DNA of 64,000 nt from an uncultured Lachnospiraceae bacterium (GTDB lineage Bacteria; Bacillota; Clostridia; Lachnospirales; Lachnospiraceae). Below the pieces are notes generated by a model that saw nothing but the letters and a program-made list of their open reading frames with translations, ran no database searches and was not told where the DNA came from. The stretch covers positions 1-64,000 of the forward strand of contig CAJTPM010000012.1 of assembly GCA_910578085.1 (NCBI GenBank), written 5' to 3'. The translations under genes were made by a program, and so were the position numbers. This document shows positions 7,531-15,310 of this stretch, in pieces (within the stretch, counting starts at the first letter, position 1; the number at the start of each line of letters is the position of its first letter).

Positions 7531-8613
7531 GTGAATATTTTTATGGAAGGGACGGAAAAGGGCATCAGGGATATTCTGGAAAGTGCTGTAGGGGAGGGGG
7601 CTTCCGATATTTTTATTGTGGCAGGTCTGCCTGTGACCTGGAGGGCAAACGGAAAGATCCATCATATGAATGCAGCAAAACTGATGCCGTTACATACGGA
7701 AGGCTATATCAGAGAGATCTATTCTCTGGCCGGCAGACGGAGTGCAGACAGACTGGAAAACTGTGGGGATGATGATTTTTCCTTTGCCCTGCAGGGGCTT
7801 TCACGCTTTCGTGTTAATGCCTATAAACAGAGGGGATCCCTGTCGGCAGTAGTGCGTGTGATTACGTTTGATCTGCCGGAACCGGAAGAGATTGGAATTC
7901 CGGAGAGGGTCATAGAGTTTGGAAAACTTTCCAAAGGTCTGGTGTTAGTGACCGGCCCGGCCGGAAGCGGTAAATCTACGACTTTAGCCTGTATAGTAAA
8001 TGAGATCAATAATACACAGGAAAAGCATATTATTACGCTGGAAGATCCGATTGAGTTTCTGCACAGACATAACAAAAGCATTGTCAGCCAGCGGGAGATC
8101 AATCTGGATACGGAAAATTATGTGACAGCACTCAGGGCATCACTGCGGCAGAGCCCGGACGTAATTTTGCTGGGAGAGATGAGGGACTATGAGACGATAG
8201 AAGTGGCAATGACTGCCGCAGAGACAGGACATCTGGTGATATCTACGCTGCATACGGTGGGGGCCGCGAATACCATCGACAGAATCATTGATGTCTTTCC
8301 GGCAAATCAGCAAAGGCAGATTGCGGTACAGCTTTCCATGGTGTTGCAGGGGGTAGTATCACAGCAGCTTGTTCCGGGAATAGATGGCAGACTGCTCCCT
8401 GCCTTTGAAATCATGACTGTGAATCCTGCGATCCGGAACATGATCCGTGATAATAAAGTGCCACAGATTGACGGAATTCTTTATTCCTCCAGTAAACCGG
8501 AGATGATTTCCATGGATTCCAGTTTGCTGAGGATGTATAGAGAGAAACAAATTACGGCACAGACGGCGCTGGCTTATGCCACAAATCAGGATATGCTTTC
8601 CAAGAAGCTGTAG
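7531..8613 (+). CDS. pilT: Type IV pilus motor ATPase, PilT family
   Basis: A 360-residue cytoplasmic secretion ATPase. The Walker A GPAGSGKSTT is at about residues 142-151. The Asp box with Walker B is in SPDVILLGEMRDYETIEVAM, the His box in GHLVISTLHTVGAANTIDRI, and QLSMVLQGVVSQQL is the usual PilT segment. The AIRNMIR motif typical of PilT C-termini is also present (NPAIRNMIRDNKVPQI), which favours a retraction ATPase over PilB/GspE. It has no N-terminal T2SSE domain. It is the only motor gene seen in the locus. Start codons at GTG 7531 or ATG 7543 are both possible, and the spacing to AAAGG favours the latter. Confidence 0.9.
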   Translation: MNIFMEGTEKGIRDILESAVGEGASDIFIVAGLPVTWRANGKIHHMNAAKLMPLHTEGYIREIYSLAGRRSADRLENCGDDDFSFALQGLSRFRVNAYKQRGSLSAVVRVITFDLPEPEEIGIPERVIEFGKLSKGLVLVTGPAGSGKSTTLACIVNEINNTQEKHIITLEDPIEFLHRHNKSIVSQREINLDTENYVTALRASLRQSPDVILLGEMRDYETIEVAMTAAETGHLVISTLHTVGAANTIDRIIDVFPANQQRQIAVQLSMVLQGVVSQQLVPGIDGRLLPAFEIMTVNPAIRNMIRDNKVPQIDGILYSSSKPEMISMDSSLLRMYREKQITAQTALAYATNQDMLSKKL

Positions 8614-8625
8614 GAGGCGGCAGCA

Positions 8626-9687
8626 TTGAGGACAGAGACGGTTAAAATATCGGATAAAAACAGAAATACCAGAACGATCCGGGATGCTGTAGAAAGAGCA
8701 GGGAAAATTCTGAGAGGAGGCGGACTTGTGGCGTTTCCCACGGAAACAGTTTATGGGCTGGGTGGAGATGCACTGAATCCAGAATCAGCAAGAAAAATCT
8801 ATGCGGCAAAGGGACGTCCTTCGGATAACCCATTGATCGTTCATATCTGCAGATGGGAGGATCTGGCTCCTCTTGTTAAGGAGATTCCGGAAACAGCGGA
8901 AAGGCTGGGAAAGGCATTCTGGCCGGGGCCGCTGACAATGATACTGAAAAAGTCGGACATGGTACCAAAGGAGACGACCGGCGGGCTTTCAACGGTTGCA
9001 GTGCGAATGCCTTCCGATCGGACAGCGCTCTCACTGATACGGGCGGCAGGTGGTTATGTGGCGGCGCCCAGTGCAAATATTTCAGGCCGGCCCAGTCCAA
9101 CATTAGCGAAGTATGTGGAAGAAGATTTGAGTGGCAGGGTCGAAATGATTCTGGATGGTGGACAGGCCTGTATCGGCCTGGAGTCTACAATTATAGATCT
9201 GACAGAAGAGACGCCAATGATTTTAAGGCCGGGATATATTACGGAGGAGATGCTTTCCGGGATACTGGGAAAAGTGGAGACGGATAAGGGAATTATGCCG
9301 GAGAGCAGCGGTATTGCACCGAAAGCGCCGGGGATGAAGTACAGGCACTATGCGCCGAAGGCTGATCTGACGATTGTCAGTGGCGAGGAAGAGGCTGTGG
9401 TGAGACGCATCAATGAATTGCTGATGAAAGCAGAAGAAAAAGGACTTCGCAGCGGTGTTATCGCGACAGATGCAACAGTCGGGAGATATCAGGCCACTTT
9501 GATAAAAAGCGCAGGGAACAGGCAGAAGGAAGAGGATGCGGCGAGAGAATTGTATCGGATATTGCGGGAATTTGACGAGGAGAAGGCAGATGTGATTTAT
9601 TCGGAAGCTTTTGATGAAAGCGGTATCGGACAGGCGGTTATGAACAGACTGCTGAAAGCAGCAGGACATCACATCGAGGAAGTTTAA
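8626..9687 (+). CDS. ywlC: L-threonylcarbamoyladenylate synthase (Sua5/YwlC)
   Basis: Makes threonylcarbamoyl-AMP from Thr, bicarbonate and ATP for the t6A37 modification of tRNAs decoding ANN codons. The YrdC domain (about residues 15-205) shows FPTETVYGLGGDAL, KGRPSDNPLIVH, PGPLTMIL and APSANISGRPSPT. The C-terminal Sua5 domain follows PGMKYRHYAPKADL (about 230-353), so this is the long Sua5 form rather than the short TsaC form. A TTG start is supported by an ideal AGGAGG 9 nt upstream, which begins at the pilT stop. The neighbours rpiB and upp also follow ywlC in Bacillus. Confidence 0.92.
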   Translation: MRTETVKISDKNRNTRTIRDAVERAGKILRGGGLVAFPTETVYGLGGDALNPESARKIYAAKGRPSDNPLIVHICRWEDLAPLVKEIPETAERLGKAFWPGPLTMILKKSDMVPKETTGGLSTVAVRMPSDRTALSLIRAAGGYVAAPSANISGRPSPTLAKYVEEDLSGRVEMILDGGQACIGLESTIIDLTEETPMILRPGYITEEMLSGILGKVETDKGIMPESSGIAPKAPGMKYRHYAPKADLTIVSGEEEAVVRRINELLMKAEEKGLRSGVIATDATVGRYQATLIKSAGNRQKEEDAARELYRILREFDEEKADVIYSEAFDESGIGQAVMNRLLKAAGHHIEEV

Positions 9688-9762
9688 GATTTTGCTTTTA
9701 AAATGTTATAGTTTGCGATATACTGAAGACAGCAAAAGATCAATGATAGAAAGGGGACGGTT

Positions 9763-10191
9763 ATGATTGCATTGGCATCAGATCATGGAGGGTATGATCT
9801 AAAAGAACGGGTAAAAAAATATCTGGAGGAGAAAGGGCTGGAGTACAGGGACTTTGGATGTGATAATAAAGATTCCTGTGATTATCCGGATTATGTGAAA
9901 CCGGCGGCGGAATCTGTAGCAGACGGAACCTGTGAGCGGGGGATTGTTATTTGTACTACGGGCATCGGGGTTTCTATCTGTGCCAACAAAATACCGGGTA
10001 TTCGTTGTGCGCTCTGTGCGGATCCGGTGACGGCGAAACTCACAAGGCTGCATAATGATGCGAATATGTTGTCTATTGGTGCAGGTGTGACAGGGGAGTT
10101 TCTGGCGCTTGATATTATAGAAAAGTTTCTTGATACGCCGTTTTCAGGAGAGGAACGTCATAAAAGAAGGATTGGAAAGATTGAGGATTGA
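9763..10191 (+). CDS. rpiB: Ribose-5-phosphate isomerase B
   Basis: Interconverts ribulose 5-phosphate and ribose 5-phosphate in the pentose phosphate pathway. The 142 residues match the RpiB/LacAB family. Asp7-His8 in SDHGGYDLKE, the catalytic Cys64 in VICTTGIGVSICANK, and His97 in RLHNDANMLSIG are visible. The TTG of upp overlaps its stop by 4 nt. The context with upp and a dCMP deaminase points to nucleotide and ribose metabolism. Confidence 0.93.
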   Translation: MIALASDHGGYDLKERVKKYLEEKGLEYRDFGCDNKDSCDYPDYVKPAAESVADGTCERGIVICTTGIGVSICANKIPGIRCALCADPVTAKLTRLHNDANMLSIGAGVTGEFLALDIIEKFLDTPFSGEERHKRRIGKIED

Positions 10192-10826
10192 ATAAAGTGG
10201 CGAAGACAATAATAATGGAACATCCGTTGATTCAGCATAAAATCGGCTGGATCAGAAGAAAAGAAACAGGGACAAAAGATTTCAGGGAGACGATTAGCGA
10301 AATTGCGATGCTGATGACATATGAAGCGACAAGAAATCTCCAGCTTACTGATGTGGAGATCGAGACACCGATCTGCAGAACGACTGTAAAGGAAATGAAA
10401 GGAAAGAAGATGGCCATAGTGCCGATCTTGAGGGCTGGTCTTGGGATGGTGGACGGCGTACTGAAAATGATCCCGGTTGCAAAAGTAGGTCATATTGGTC
10501 TTTACAGAGATCCGGAAACACATGAACCGGTAGAGTATTATTGTAAGCTGCCGGCGGACTGTGGAGAGCGAGAAGTTTTTGTGGTGGATCCGATGTTAGC
10601 TACCGGCGGTTCTGCGGTGGCGGCGATTCAGATGTTAAAAGAAAAGGGCTGTAAAAAAATACATTTTATGTGCATCATAGCGGCTCCGGAAGGCGTAAAA
10701 CGGATGCAGAAGGAGCATCCTGATGTGGATCTTTATATCGGTGCACTGGACGAAAAACTGGATGAGCATGCCTATATCGTTCCGGGTCTTGGAGATGCGG
10801 GGGATCGGATTTACGGGACGAAATAG
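10188..10826 (+). CDS. upp: Uracil phosphoribosyltransferase
   Basis: Salvages uracil with PRPP to give UMP. The 212-residue protein shows the Upp hallmarks EHPLIQHKIGWIR at the start, ILRAGLGMVDG, the PRPP loop DPMLATGGSAVAAI, and the C-terminal PGLGDAGDRIYGTK uracil-binding segment. The TTG at 10188, overlapping the rpiB stop, fits the usual N-terminus; a GTG at 10197 is the alternative. It lies directly upstream of the dCMP deaminase gene. Confidence 0.95.
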   Translation: MNKVAKTIIMEHPLIQHKIGWIRRKETGTKDFRETISEIAMLMTYEATRNLQLTDVEIETPICRTTVKEMKGKKMAIVPILRAGLGMVDGVLKMIPVAKVGHIGLYRDPETHEPVEYYCKLPADCGEREVFVVDPMLATGGSAVAAIQMLKEKGCKKIHFMCIIAAPEGVKRMQKEHPDVDLYIGALDEKLDEHAYIVPGLGDAGDRIYGTK

Positions 10827-10849
10827 CGGGCAGATGTATGGGGGTACGA

Positions 10850-11329
10850 ATGAAACGAACAGATTATATCAGCTGGGATGAGTATTTTATGGGGGTTTCC
10901 AGGCTGTCTGGCATGCGTTCGAAGGATCCGGGTACCCAGGTGGGGTGCTGCATTGTCAGCAGTGATCATAAAATTCTTTCGATGGGCTATAACGGACTGC
11001 CTATGGGATGCTCGGACGACGAATTTCCCTGGGAAAGAGAAGGGGACATGCTGTCAACAAAGTATGCCTATGTGACCCACAGTGAACTGAACGCTATTTT
11101 GAATTTTCGGGGTGGTTCCCTGGAGGGAACGACGCTGTATGTGTCTTTGTTCCCCTGCAATGAGTGTGCAAAGGCAATTATTCAGGCAGGAATAAAAACA
11201 GTAATATATGACAGCGACAAATATGATGGTACCCCAGGGAATATTGCATCAAAGAGGCTGTTTGATGCGGCTGGTGTTGTCTATAAGAAGTACGAAGCTA
11301 CCGGCAGAAGAGTGGAGTTTACGCTGTAA
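10850..11329 (+). CDS. Deoxycytidylate (dCMP) deaminase
   Basis: Deaminates dCMP to dUMP and so feeds thymidylate synthesis. The zinc site is clear: His77 and catalytic Glu79 in THSELNAIL, and Cys103 and Cys106 in FPCNECAKAII. The start at ATG 10850 (MKRTDYISWDEYFM) matches the family N-terminus. An in-frame ATG at 10838 exists but would add only four residues. The family is also known as ComEB in Bacillus, but no competence genes are nearby. Confidence 0.92.
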   Translation: MKRTDYISWDEYFMGVSRLSGMRSKDPGTQVGCCIVSSDHKILSMGYNGLPMGCSDDEFPWEREGDMLSTKYAYVTHSELNAILNFRGGSLEGTTLYVSLFPCNECAKAIIQAGIKTVIYDSDKYDGTPGNIASKRLFDAAGVVYKKYEATGRRVEFTL

Positions 11330-11435
11330 GAAGTTTATCCTGCGCAAACGTACAGCCTGAGTCCGGATCGTGTATGCCTGAGGAGCAGATAAAAATAGCA
11401 GAGGAGCACATGCAGAAATCAAACGGAGAGAGGAT

Positions 11436-12602
11436 ATGAAAAAGGCGGCTGAAACAGGAAGGCGGATAACGGCATCTTTCCTGGTGGCAGCCCTGGCAGC
11501 AGGGCTGTCTTTTTCCGCATATGCAACCAGCGAAACAAGGGAGAAAATTAAGCAGAAAGAGCAGGAGCGGGAGCAGACCCAGGGGCAGCTAAACGAGACA
11601 AAAGAAAATATTTCCGGTCTGCAGGGAGAACTCAATACCCTGCAGGGGAAGTTAAACAATCTGAATAACCAGCTTTCCGACGTGAGCGACAGGCTGGCAG
11701 TGCTGGAGGAACAGATCAGGGAAAAAGAGCAGGAGATCACGGAGACGCAGGCGGCCCTGGAGGAGGCGAGAGAGAATGCCGACAGCCAGTATGAGGCGAT
11801 GAAAAGCAGGATCCAGTATGCATATGAGAGGGATGATTATGCGCTTTTGGAGGGAATGCTGGGAATGGACAGCATTTCTGATATGCTGAATTATTATGAT
11901 TATGTGGCGGCGATCTCAGAATATGATGAGCAGAAACTGAAGGAATTTCGCGCGATCAGAGACCAGATAGACGAGAATGAAAAGAAATTGCAGAAGGAAC
12001 ATGCGGAGCTTGCAGACTATAAGGTGCAGGTAGAGGCGGAGCAGGCGAAAGTCAGCGGTTATATCAGCAGTACTTCCAGTGACATCGCCGAAAATGCGGG
12101 AGAGTTGTCCAATGCCCAGGCGGAGGCGGAGGCTTACGAGAAGCGGTTAAAGGAGCAGGATGCTGACCTTGCAGCGCTGAAGAAAAAGCTGGCGGAGGAG
12201 CAGGCGATGTCGAGACTGGCATCCCAGTCGGCAAAGCGGGATATTTCCGAGGTCTCTTTTGCAGAAGATGACAGATACCTTCTGGCAAACCTGATCTACT
12301 GTGAGGCGGGCGGGGAACCCTATGCCGGCCAGCTGGCGGTAGGCGCGGTAGTGGTGAACCGGGTGCTCAGTTCCGTCTATCCGGATACGGTAACAGGTGT
12401 TATATATCAGAACAGACAGTTTTCTCCGGTGGCAAGCGGCCGTCTGGCCATTGCGCTGGCTGAGAACAGAGCCACGCCTGCCTGTTATCAGGCGGCAGAT
12501 GAAGCTATGTCAGGGGTTACCAATGTGGGGAACTGTGTGTATTTCCGGACGCCGATTGAGGGGCTTACCGGCATATCCATAGGCGGGCATATTTTTTACT
12601 GA
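11436..12602 (+). CDS. Secreted coiled-coil cell-wall hydrolase (SleB-like Hydrolase_2 domain)
   Basis: A 388-residue exported protein. It has a signal peptide (residues 1-31, cleaving after SAYA), then a long coiled coil (about 32-265, Gln/Glu/Lys-rich as in PcsB/CwlO-type proteins), and a C-terminal Hydrolase_2 domain (about 278-388). The putative catalytic Glu290 is in YCEAGGEPYAGQLAVGAVVV, as in the lytic transglycosylase SleB. The coiled coil suggests control by a membrane partner such as FtsEX, though no such gene is near. The domain lacks the peptidoglycan-binding repeat of spore SleB. It is followed by a strong terminator. Confidence 0.85.
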   Translation: MKKAAETGRRITASFLVAALAAGLSFSAYATSETREKIKQKEQEREQTQGQLNETKENISGLQGELNTLQGKLNNLNNQLSDVSDRLAVLEEQIREKEQEITETQAALEEARENADSQYEAMKSRIQYAYERDDYALLEGMLGMDSISDMLNYYDYVAAISEYDEQKLKEFRAIRDQIDENEKKLQKEHAELADYKVQVEAEQAKVSGYISSTSSDIAENAGELSNAQAEAEAYEKRLKEQDADLAALKKKLAEEQAMSRLASQSAKRDISEVSFAEDDRYLLANLIYCEAGGEPYAGQLAVGAVVVNRVLSSVYPDTVTGVIYQNRQFSPVASGRLAIALAENRATPACYQAADEAMSGVTNVGNCVYFRTPIEGLTGISIGGHIFY

Positions 12603-12646
12603 GGCTGTTTTTAAAATTGTGAGGGCGCCAAAAAAGAGATTGAGAA

Positions 12647-12690
12647 AAGGGAATGTTCGATGGAAAGGGGGGAACATTCCCTTCTTTGTG
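12647..12690 (+). terminator. Intrinsic terminator after the cell-wall hydrolase
   Basis: AAGGGAATGTTC (12647-12658) pairs with GGAACATTCCCTT (12671-12683), and CTTTG follows. The stem is 11-12 bp with a 12-nt loop. The A-rich left flank (GAGAAAA) may let it serve the convergent antiporter gene too. Confidence 0.75.
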
Positions 12691-12771
12691 TAGAAAAATG
12701 TGTCCTGAAATTTGCTGTGTTGCAGCTGACACTGTACGGCGGGCTAAGAGGATCCTATGCCCGCGTATAGA

Positions 12772-13755
12772 CTAAGCTGTGCAGGTCAGGATAAGGTATG
12801 CGATGTAGACTGCGAGAAGCGCAAAGCCCTGCCAGCGTTTAAATTTGGAAGTAATGATCATGGGGATCACCGCGATACAGCCGACCAGAAGGCAGGCGGG
12901 AAAATCCAGAGCAGCGGAAGAGGCTGCAATGGGAAGAGGTTTTCTGGCAAAGGCCATGCTGACCGGCAAAATCAATGTGAGGTCAATAATGTTTGCCCCG
13001 AGAATATTGCCGATAGACAGAGAGGACTGCTTTTTGATAATGGCGGTTATGGTAGTGACAAGTTCCGGCAGAGAGGTGCCCACAGCTACTAAAGTGACGC
13101 CAATGATCCGCTCGGAGATACCGATATGTCTCGCCAGTTCGCTGCCGTTATTGACAAGCAGGTTTGCGCCGATCACAATGCCGGCTGCGCCAACGACAAA
13201 TTTGACTATGTTGGTGATAACGACAGATTTTTCCGTGTCTACTTTGGGCAGGACAGCGGTATTTTCCGCGGCTTTGAGGGCTGCGGTATTTTTATTCATG
13301 GAATTCTGGGTGGAGCGGATGTTTTCCACCAGGAAGAGAACAAAAAGCACCAGCAGGACAGTCGAAATGAAAAGGCCGATATTTCCGGTTCTTCCTGATA
13401 CGACAATGACCAGGGAAGCGCAGAACATCAATATGGATTTGGGGACATAGTCCTTTCTGTTGATGACGCTTGGCATAAAGATCAGAGAGATCGCCATAAT
13501 CAGGCCGATGTTGGCAGTAACGCTGCCGATGGCATTGCCCACGGCCATATCCACTTTTCCGTCCACAGCGGCGATTACAGAGACAATCATTTCAGGAAGG
13601 GTAGTGGCGAGACTGACAACCGTAGCGCCAATTATAACTTTGGGAATACCGCTGACTTCCGCGATCCAGGTGGCCGCATCGACAAAGAAATCTCCACCTT
13701 TGACGATAAGCACGATACCAACGAGAAACAGTAGAATTGTGATTGTGAGTTCCAT
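12772..13755 (-). CDS. Cation/calcium antiporter, CaCA superfamily (YrbG type), Mn2+-riboswitch controlled
   Basis: A membrane exchanger of about 327 residues with two homologous halves of about five helices each. The alpha-repeats are GATVVSLATTLPEM (acidic residue near Glu55) and GVTLVAVGTSLPELVTTI in the second half, joined by a polar cytoplasmic loop (about 150-180). The family swaps Ca2+ (or other divalents) for H+ or Na+. The start at 13755 (MELTITI) is chosen because GAAAGGA lies about 8 nt upstream; the ATG at 13764 abuts that site. The gene sits behind a yybP-ykoY-type leader, so export of Mn2+ is the likelier physiological role. Confidence 0.88.
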   Translation of the reverse strand: MELTITILLFLVGIVLIVKGGDFFVDAATWIAEVSGIPKVIIGATVVSLATTLPEMIVSVIAAVDGKVDMAVGNAIGSVTANIGLIMAISLIFMPSVINRKDYVPKSILMFCASLVIVVSGRTGNIGLFISTVLLVLFVLFLVENIRSTQNSMNKNTAALKAAENTAVLPKVDTEKSVVITNIVKFVVGAAGIVIGANLLVNNGSELARHIGISERIIGVTLVAVGTSLPELVTTITAIIKKQSSLSIGNILGANIIDLTLILPVSMAFARKPLPIAASSAALDFPACLLVGCIAVIPMIITSKFKRWQGFALLAVYIAYLILTCTA

Positions 13756-13810
13756 TTGAACCATCCTTTCTGATGCGATAAATTCGCATCAATTAAAATA
13801 TCAGTAATAA

Positions 13811-13956
13811 GAAAAACCCATATGCAACAGGAAGCGTATCATAAGATCTTATGACAGATATCTGTTGCACATGAGTCTCGTTGTTTAAGTCAAGCCAGAC
13901 CGAAAGGCCGCGTATGTTGGCAGGACACGCAGGATGCGCCACTACTCCCTCATTCG
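13811..13956 (-). promoter_or_regulatory. yybP-ykoY (Mn2+) riboswitch with intrinsic terminator
   Basis: On the minus strand a P1 helix AUGAG (13949-13953) / CUCAU (13871-13875) encloses the family signatures. The 5' arm is followed directly by GGAGUAG (13942-13948), and the 3' arm is preceded by CGAGA (13876-13880). CAACAUACG and the hairpin GGCCUUUCGGUC lie between them. A terminator follows: CAUGUGCAACAG (13862-13873) pairs with CUGUUGCAUAUG (13819-13830), and then GGGUUUUUC. The terminator's 5' arm overlaps the P1 3' arm, so ligand-stabilised P1 should prevent termination. That makes it an Mn2+-ON switch for the exchanger. Confidence 0.85.
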
Positions 13957-14006
13957 GGCAATTTCAATTGTTGATACAGCAGATAGGAACTGTATCAATT
14001 GCATAT

Positions 14007-14035
14007 TATATATCATATCTGCAGGGGACTGTCAA
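14007..14035 (-). promoter_or_regulatory. Sigma-A promoter of the riboswitch-antiporter transcript
   Basis: On the minus strand, TTGACA (14030-14035) and TATATA (14007-14012) are separated by 17 bp. TATAAT two bases further on is an alternative. Transcription would start near 14000, about 45 nt before the aptamer. Confidence 0.7.
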
Positions 14036-14099
14036 GCAGGAAACAGAAAAATTTTTACAGGGGCAGCTGAACCCTGCTGCAGACTGCCGGGCGGCACTG

Positions 14100-14693
14100 T
14101 CAGCTGCGGGAAAATATGCGTTTGTGCTTTTCCAGGGAGAAGAGCAGTACCAGGCCGAGCAGACCGCAGGAGATCACTTCACCGGCTCCCACTGTCAGCA
14201 TAAACCAGAAGATAGAACCCTCAAACTGATATACGTACGCAAGAATGAAGGGAACGATCAGCGTATTGGAAACAATGGGCGGCAGGGGAGCCAGTATGTG
14301 ACAGGCAGAAACTTTCTTCTGCGGCTCCTGAGTGTTTTTGGAAACGGCGGCAGCCTGACGGCTCATTTTACCGATGGCATAAGTGCCGAAAGCACCAAGC
14401 AGCGTCGCAAGAGAGCCGAAAATAACATCAAGCGGCATACAGCCGGTCAGGATGTTGCTCAGAATGCAACCCACAAAAAGCCCGGGAACGGCAGCCGGCG
14501 TAAAAAACGGCAGAATAGTGAGCGCTTCGGAAAAGCGTACCTGAACAGCATAATTTGCTAACCCTAAAGCATTAGCAAGTAATGTGAGTATAACATAGAT
14601 TGCTGCGATCATGGCAGCCTGAACCAGCATGGCCAGCGAGATGGACGAAGATACCCCTGCAGGGACAGCTTCGCTGTAAGATTGTTTTTTCAT
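14100..14693 (-). CDS. queT: QueT-type queuosine-precursor transporter (ECF substrate-binding membrane subunit)
   Basis: A 197-residue membrane protein with about five to six helices. The QueT-family segments VRFSEALTILPFFTPAAVPGL and GCILSNILTGCMPLDVIFGS are visible, as is the C-terminal FWFMLTVGAGEVISCGLLG. The family takes up preQ0/preQ1 or related queuosine precursors, with a shared ECF energising module encoded elsewhere. A charged loop at about 108-128 is unusual in length. The upstream leader looks like a preQ1 riboswitch, which supports the substrate call. Confidence 0.85.
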   Translation of the reverse strand: MKKQSYSEAVPAGVSSSISLAMLVQAAMIAAIYVILTLLANALGLANYAVQVRFSEALTILPFFTPAAVPGLFVGCILSNILTGCMPLDVIFGSLATLLGAFGTYAIGKMSRQAAAVSKNTQEPQKKVSACHILAPLPPIVSNTLIVPFILAYVYQFEGSIFWFMLTVGAGEVISCGLLGLVLLFSLEKHKRIFSRS

Positions 14694-14704
14694 ATGTATT
14701 TGTC

Positions 14705-14768
14705 TCCTTTAGTTTTGTTTAACGGAACCGTTTGCGGATCCGTTCGTCAGGAAGGTCTCGAACTGACG
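14705..14768 (-). promoter_or_regulatory. Probable preQ1 riboswitch (class unresolved) covering the queT ribosome binding site
   Basis: On the minus strand AACGGA (14739-14744) pairs with UCCGUU (14721-14726). The loop is UCCGCAAACGGU, and the tail is the A-rich AAACAAAACUAA running into the AAGGAG ribosome binding site. This is the hairpin plus A-rich tail layout of small H-type pseudoknot preQ1 aptamers. The loop UCC can pair with GGA of the ribosome binding site, which suggests translational repression by the ligand. A second hairpin, CGUCAG/CUGACG (14745-14768), lies just upstream. I cannot decide between class I and class III from inspection. Confidence 0.55.
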
Positions 14769-14813
14769 TTTTGTTTTCGGGAAAGACTGCGTTGCAGAAT
14801 TTTCCCAAATCCT

Positions 14814-14841
14814 ATTATACAGATAAATGGTGAAATGTCAA
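14814..14841 (-). promoter_or_regulatory. Consensus sigma-A promoter of queT
   Basis: On the minus strand, perfect TTGACA (14836-14841) and TATAAT (14814-14819) hexamers are 16 bp apart. They are placed to start transcription about 60 nt before the riboswitch hairpin. Confidence 0.8.
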
Positions 14842-15054
14842 GGATCTGCAGGTTCATCTCGAATTTCCTCTTTTTTCAGTTTTTTCCTGGATCCACTGGT
14901 AAGCGGTAAGGACGCAGATTGGACGGGAAGTAAGAATAATTTTTTCTGTCTTTATCAGGCAGTTGAGATCATGAGGATGATTAAACAGGCGTTGTTGACG
15001 ATTTAAAGAATATGGTTGAAACTTCCGGATGTGTCTATCTGAATATCGTAATAA
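14842..15054. other. Intergenic stretch with no recognised feature
   Basis: Between the queT promoter and the tRNA terminator I see no convincing ORF, repeat or structured RNA. The sequence is AT-rich, with scattered stops in all frames. Confidence 0.5.
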
Positions 15055-15080
15055 AAAAATCCCAAATAATCAGGATTTTT
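15055..15080 (-). terminator. Terminator downstream of tRNA-Gly
   Basis: AAAAATCC (15055-15062) and GGATTTTT (15073-15080) form an 8-bp stem whose minus-strand 3' side ends in a run of U. It lies 14 bp after the tRNA 3' end. Confidence 0.6.
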
Positions 15081-15094
15081 ACTTAAATAATAGC

Positions 15095-15165
15095 AGCAGG
15101 CGAGGGGAATCGAACCCCCCTCCCAAGCTTGGGAAGCTTGTATTCTACCGATGAACTACGCCTGC
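15095..15165 (-). tRNA. tRNA-Gly(CCC)
   Basis: The minus strand folds as a complete 71-nt cloverleaf. The acceptor is GCAGGCG/CGCCTGC with discriminator T. The D arm has GTTCATCGGTAGAATAC, the anticodon stem is CAAGC/GCTTG with loop TTCCCAA (anticodon CCC), and the T arm is GGGGG-TTCGATT-CCCCT. The CCA end is not encoded. It decodes GGG glycine codons. Confidence 0.95.
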
Positions 15166-15249
15166 ATATAAAGGATATTTCTTCTGCACAATGTCTATTT
15201 TAACAGTACCGGCAAAATTTTGCAAGTATTATTGAAAAAAAAGAAAAGA

Positions 15250-15294
15250 ATGAGAAAAAATAAGTGTCAGCCCGAATAGAGATATCCGGGCTGA
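15250..15294 (-). terminator. Intrinsic terminator of the prs transcript
   Basis: On the minus strand UCAGCCCG (15287-15294) pairs with CGGGCUGA (15267-15274), and CACUUAUUUUUU follows. It lies just after the prs stop codon. Confidence 0.8.
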
Positions 15295-15310
15295 TGCGGT
15301 TTACTTCGCT

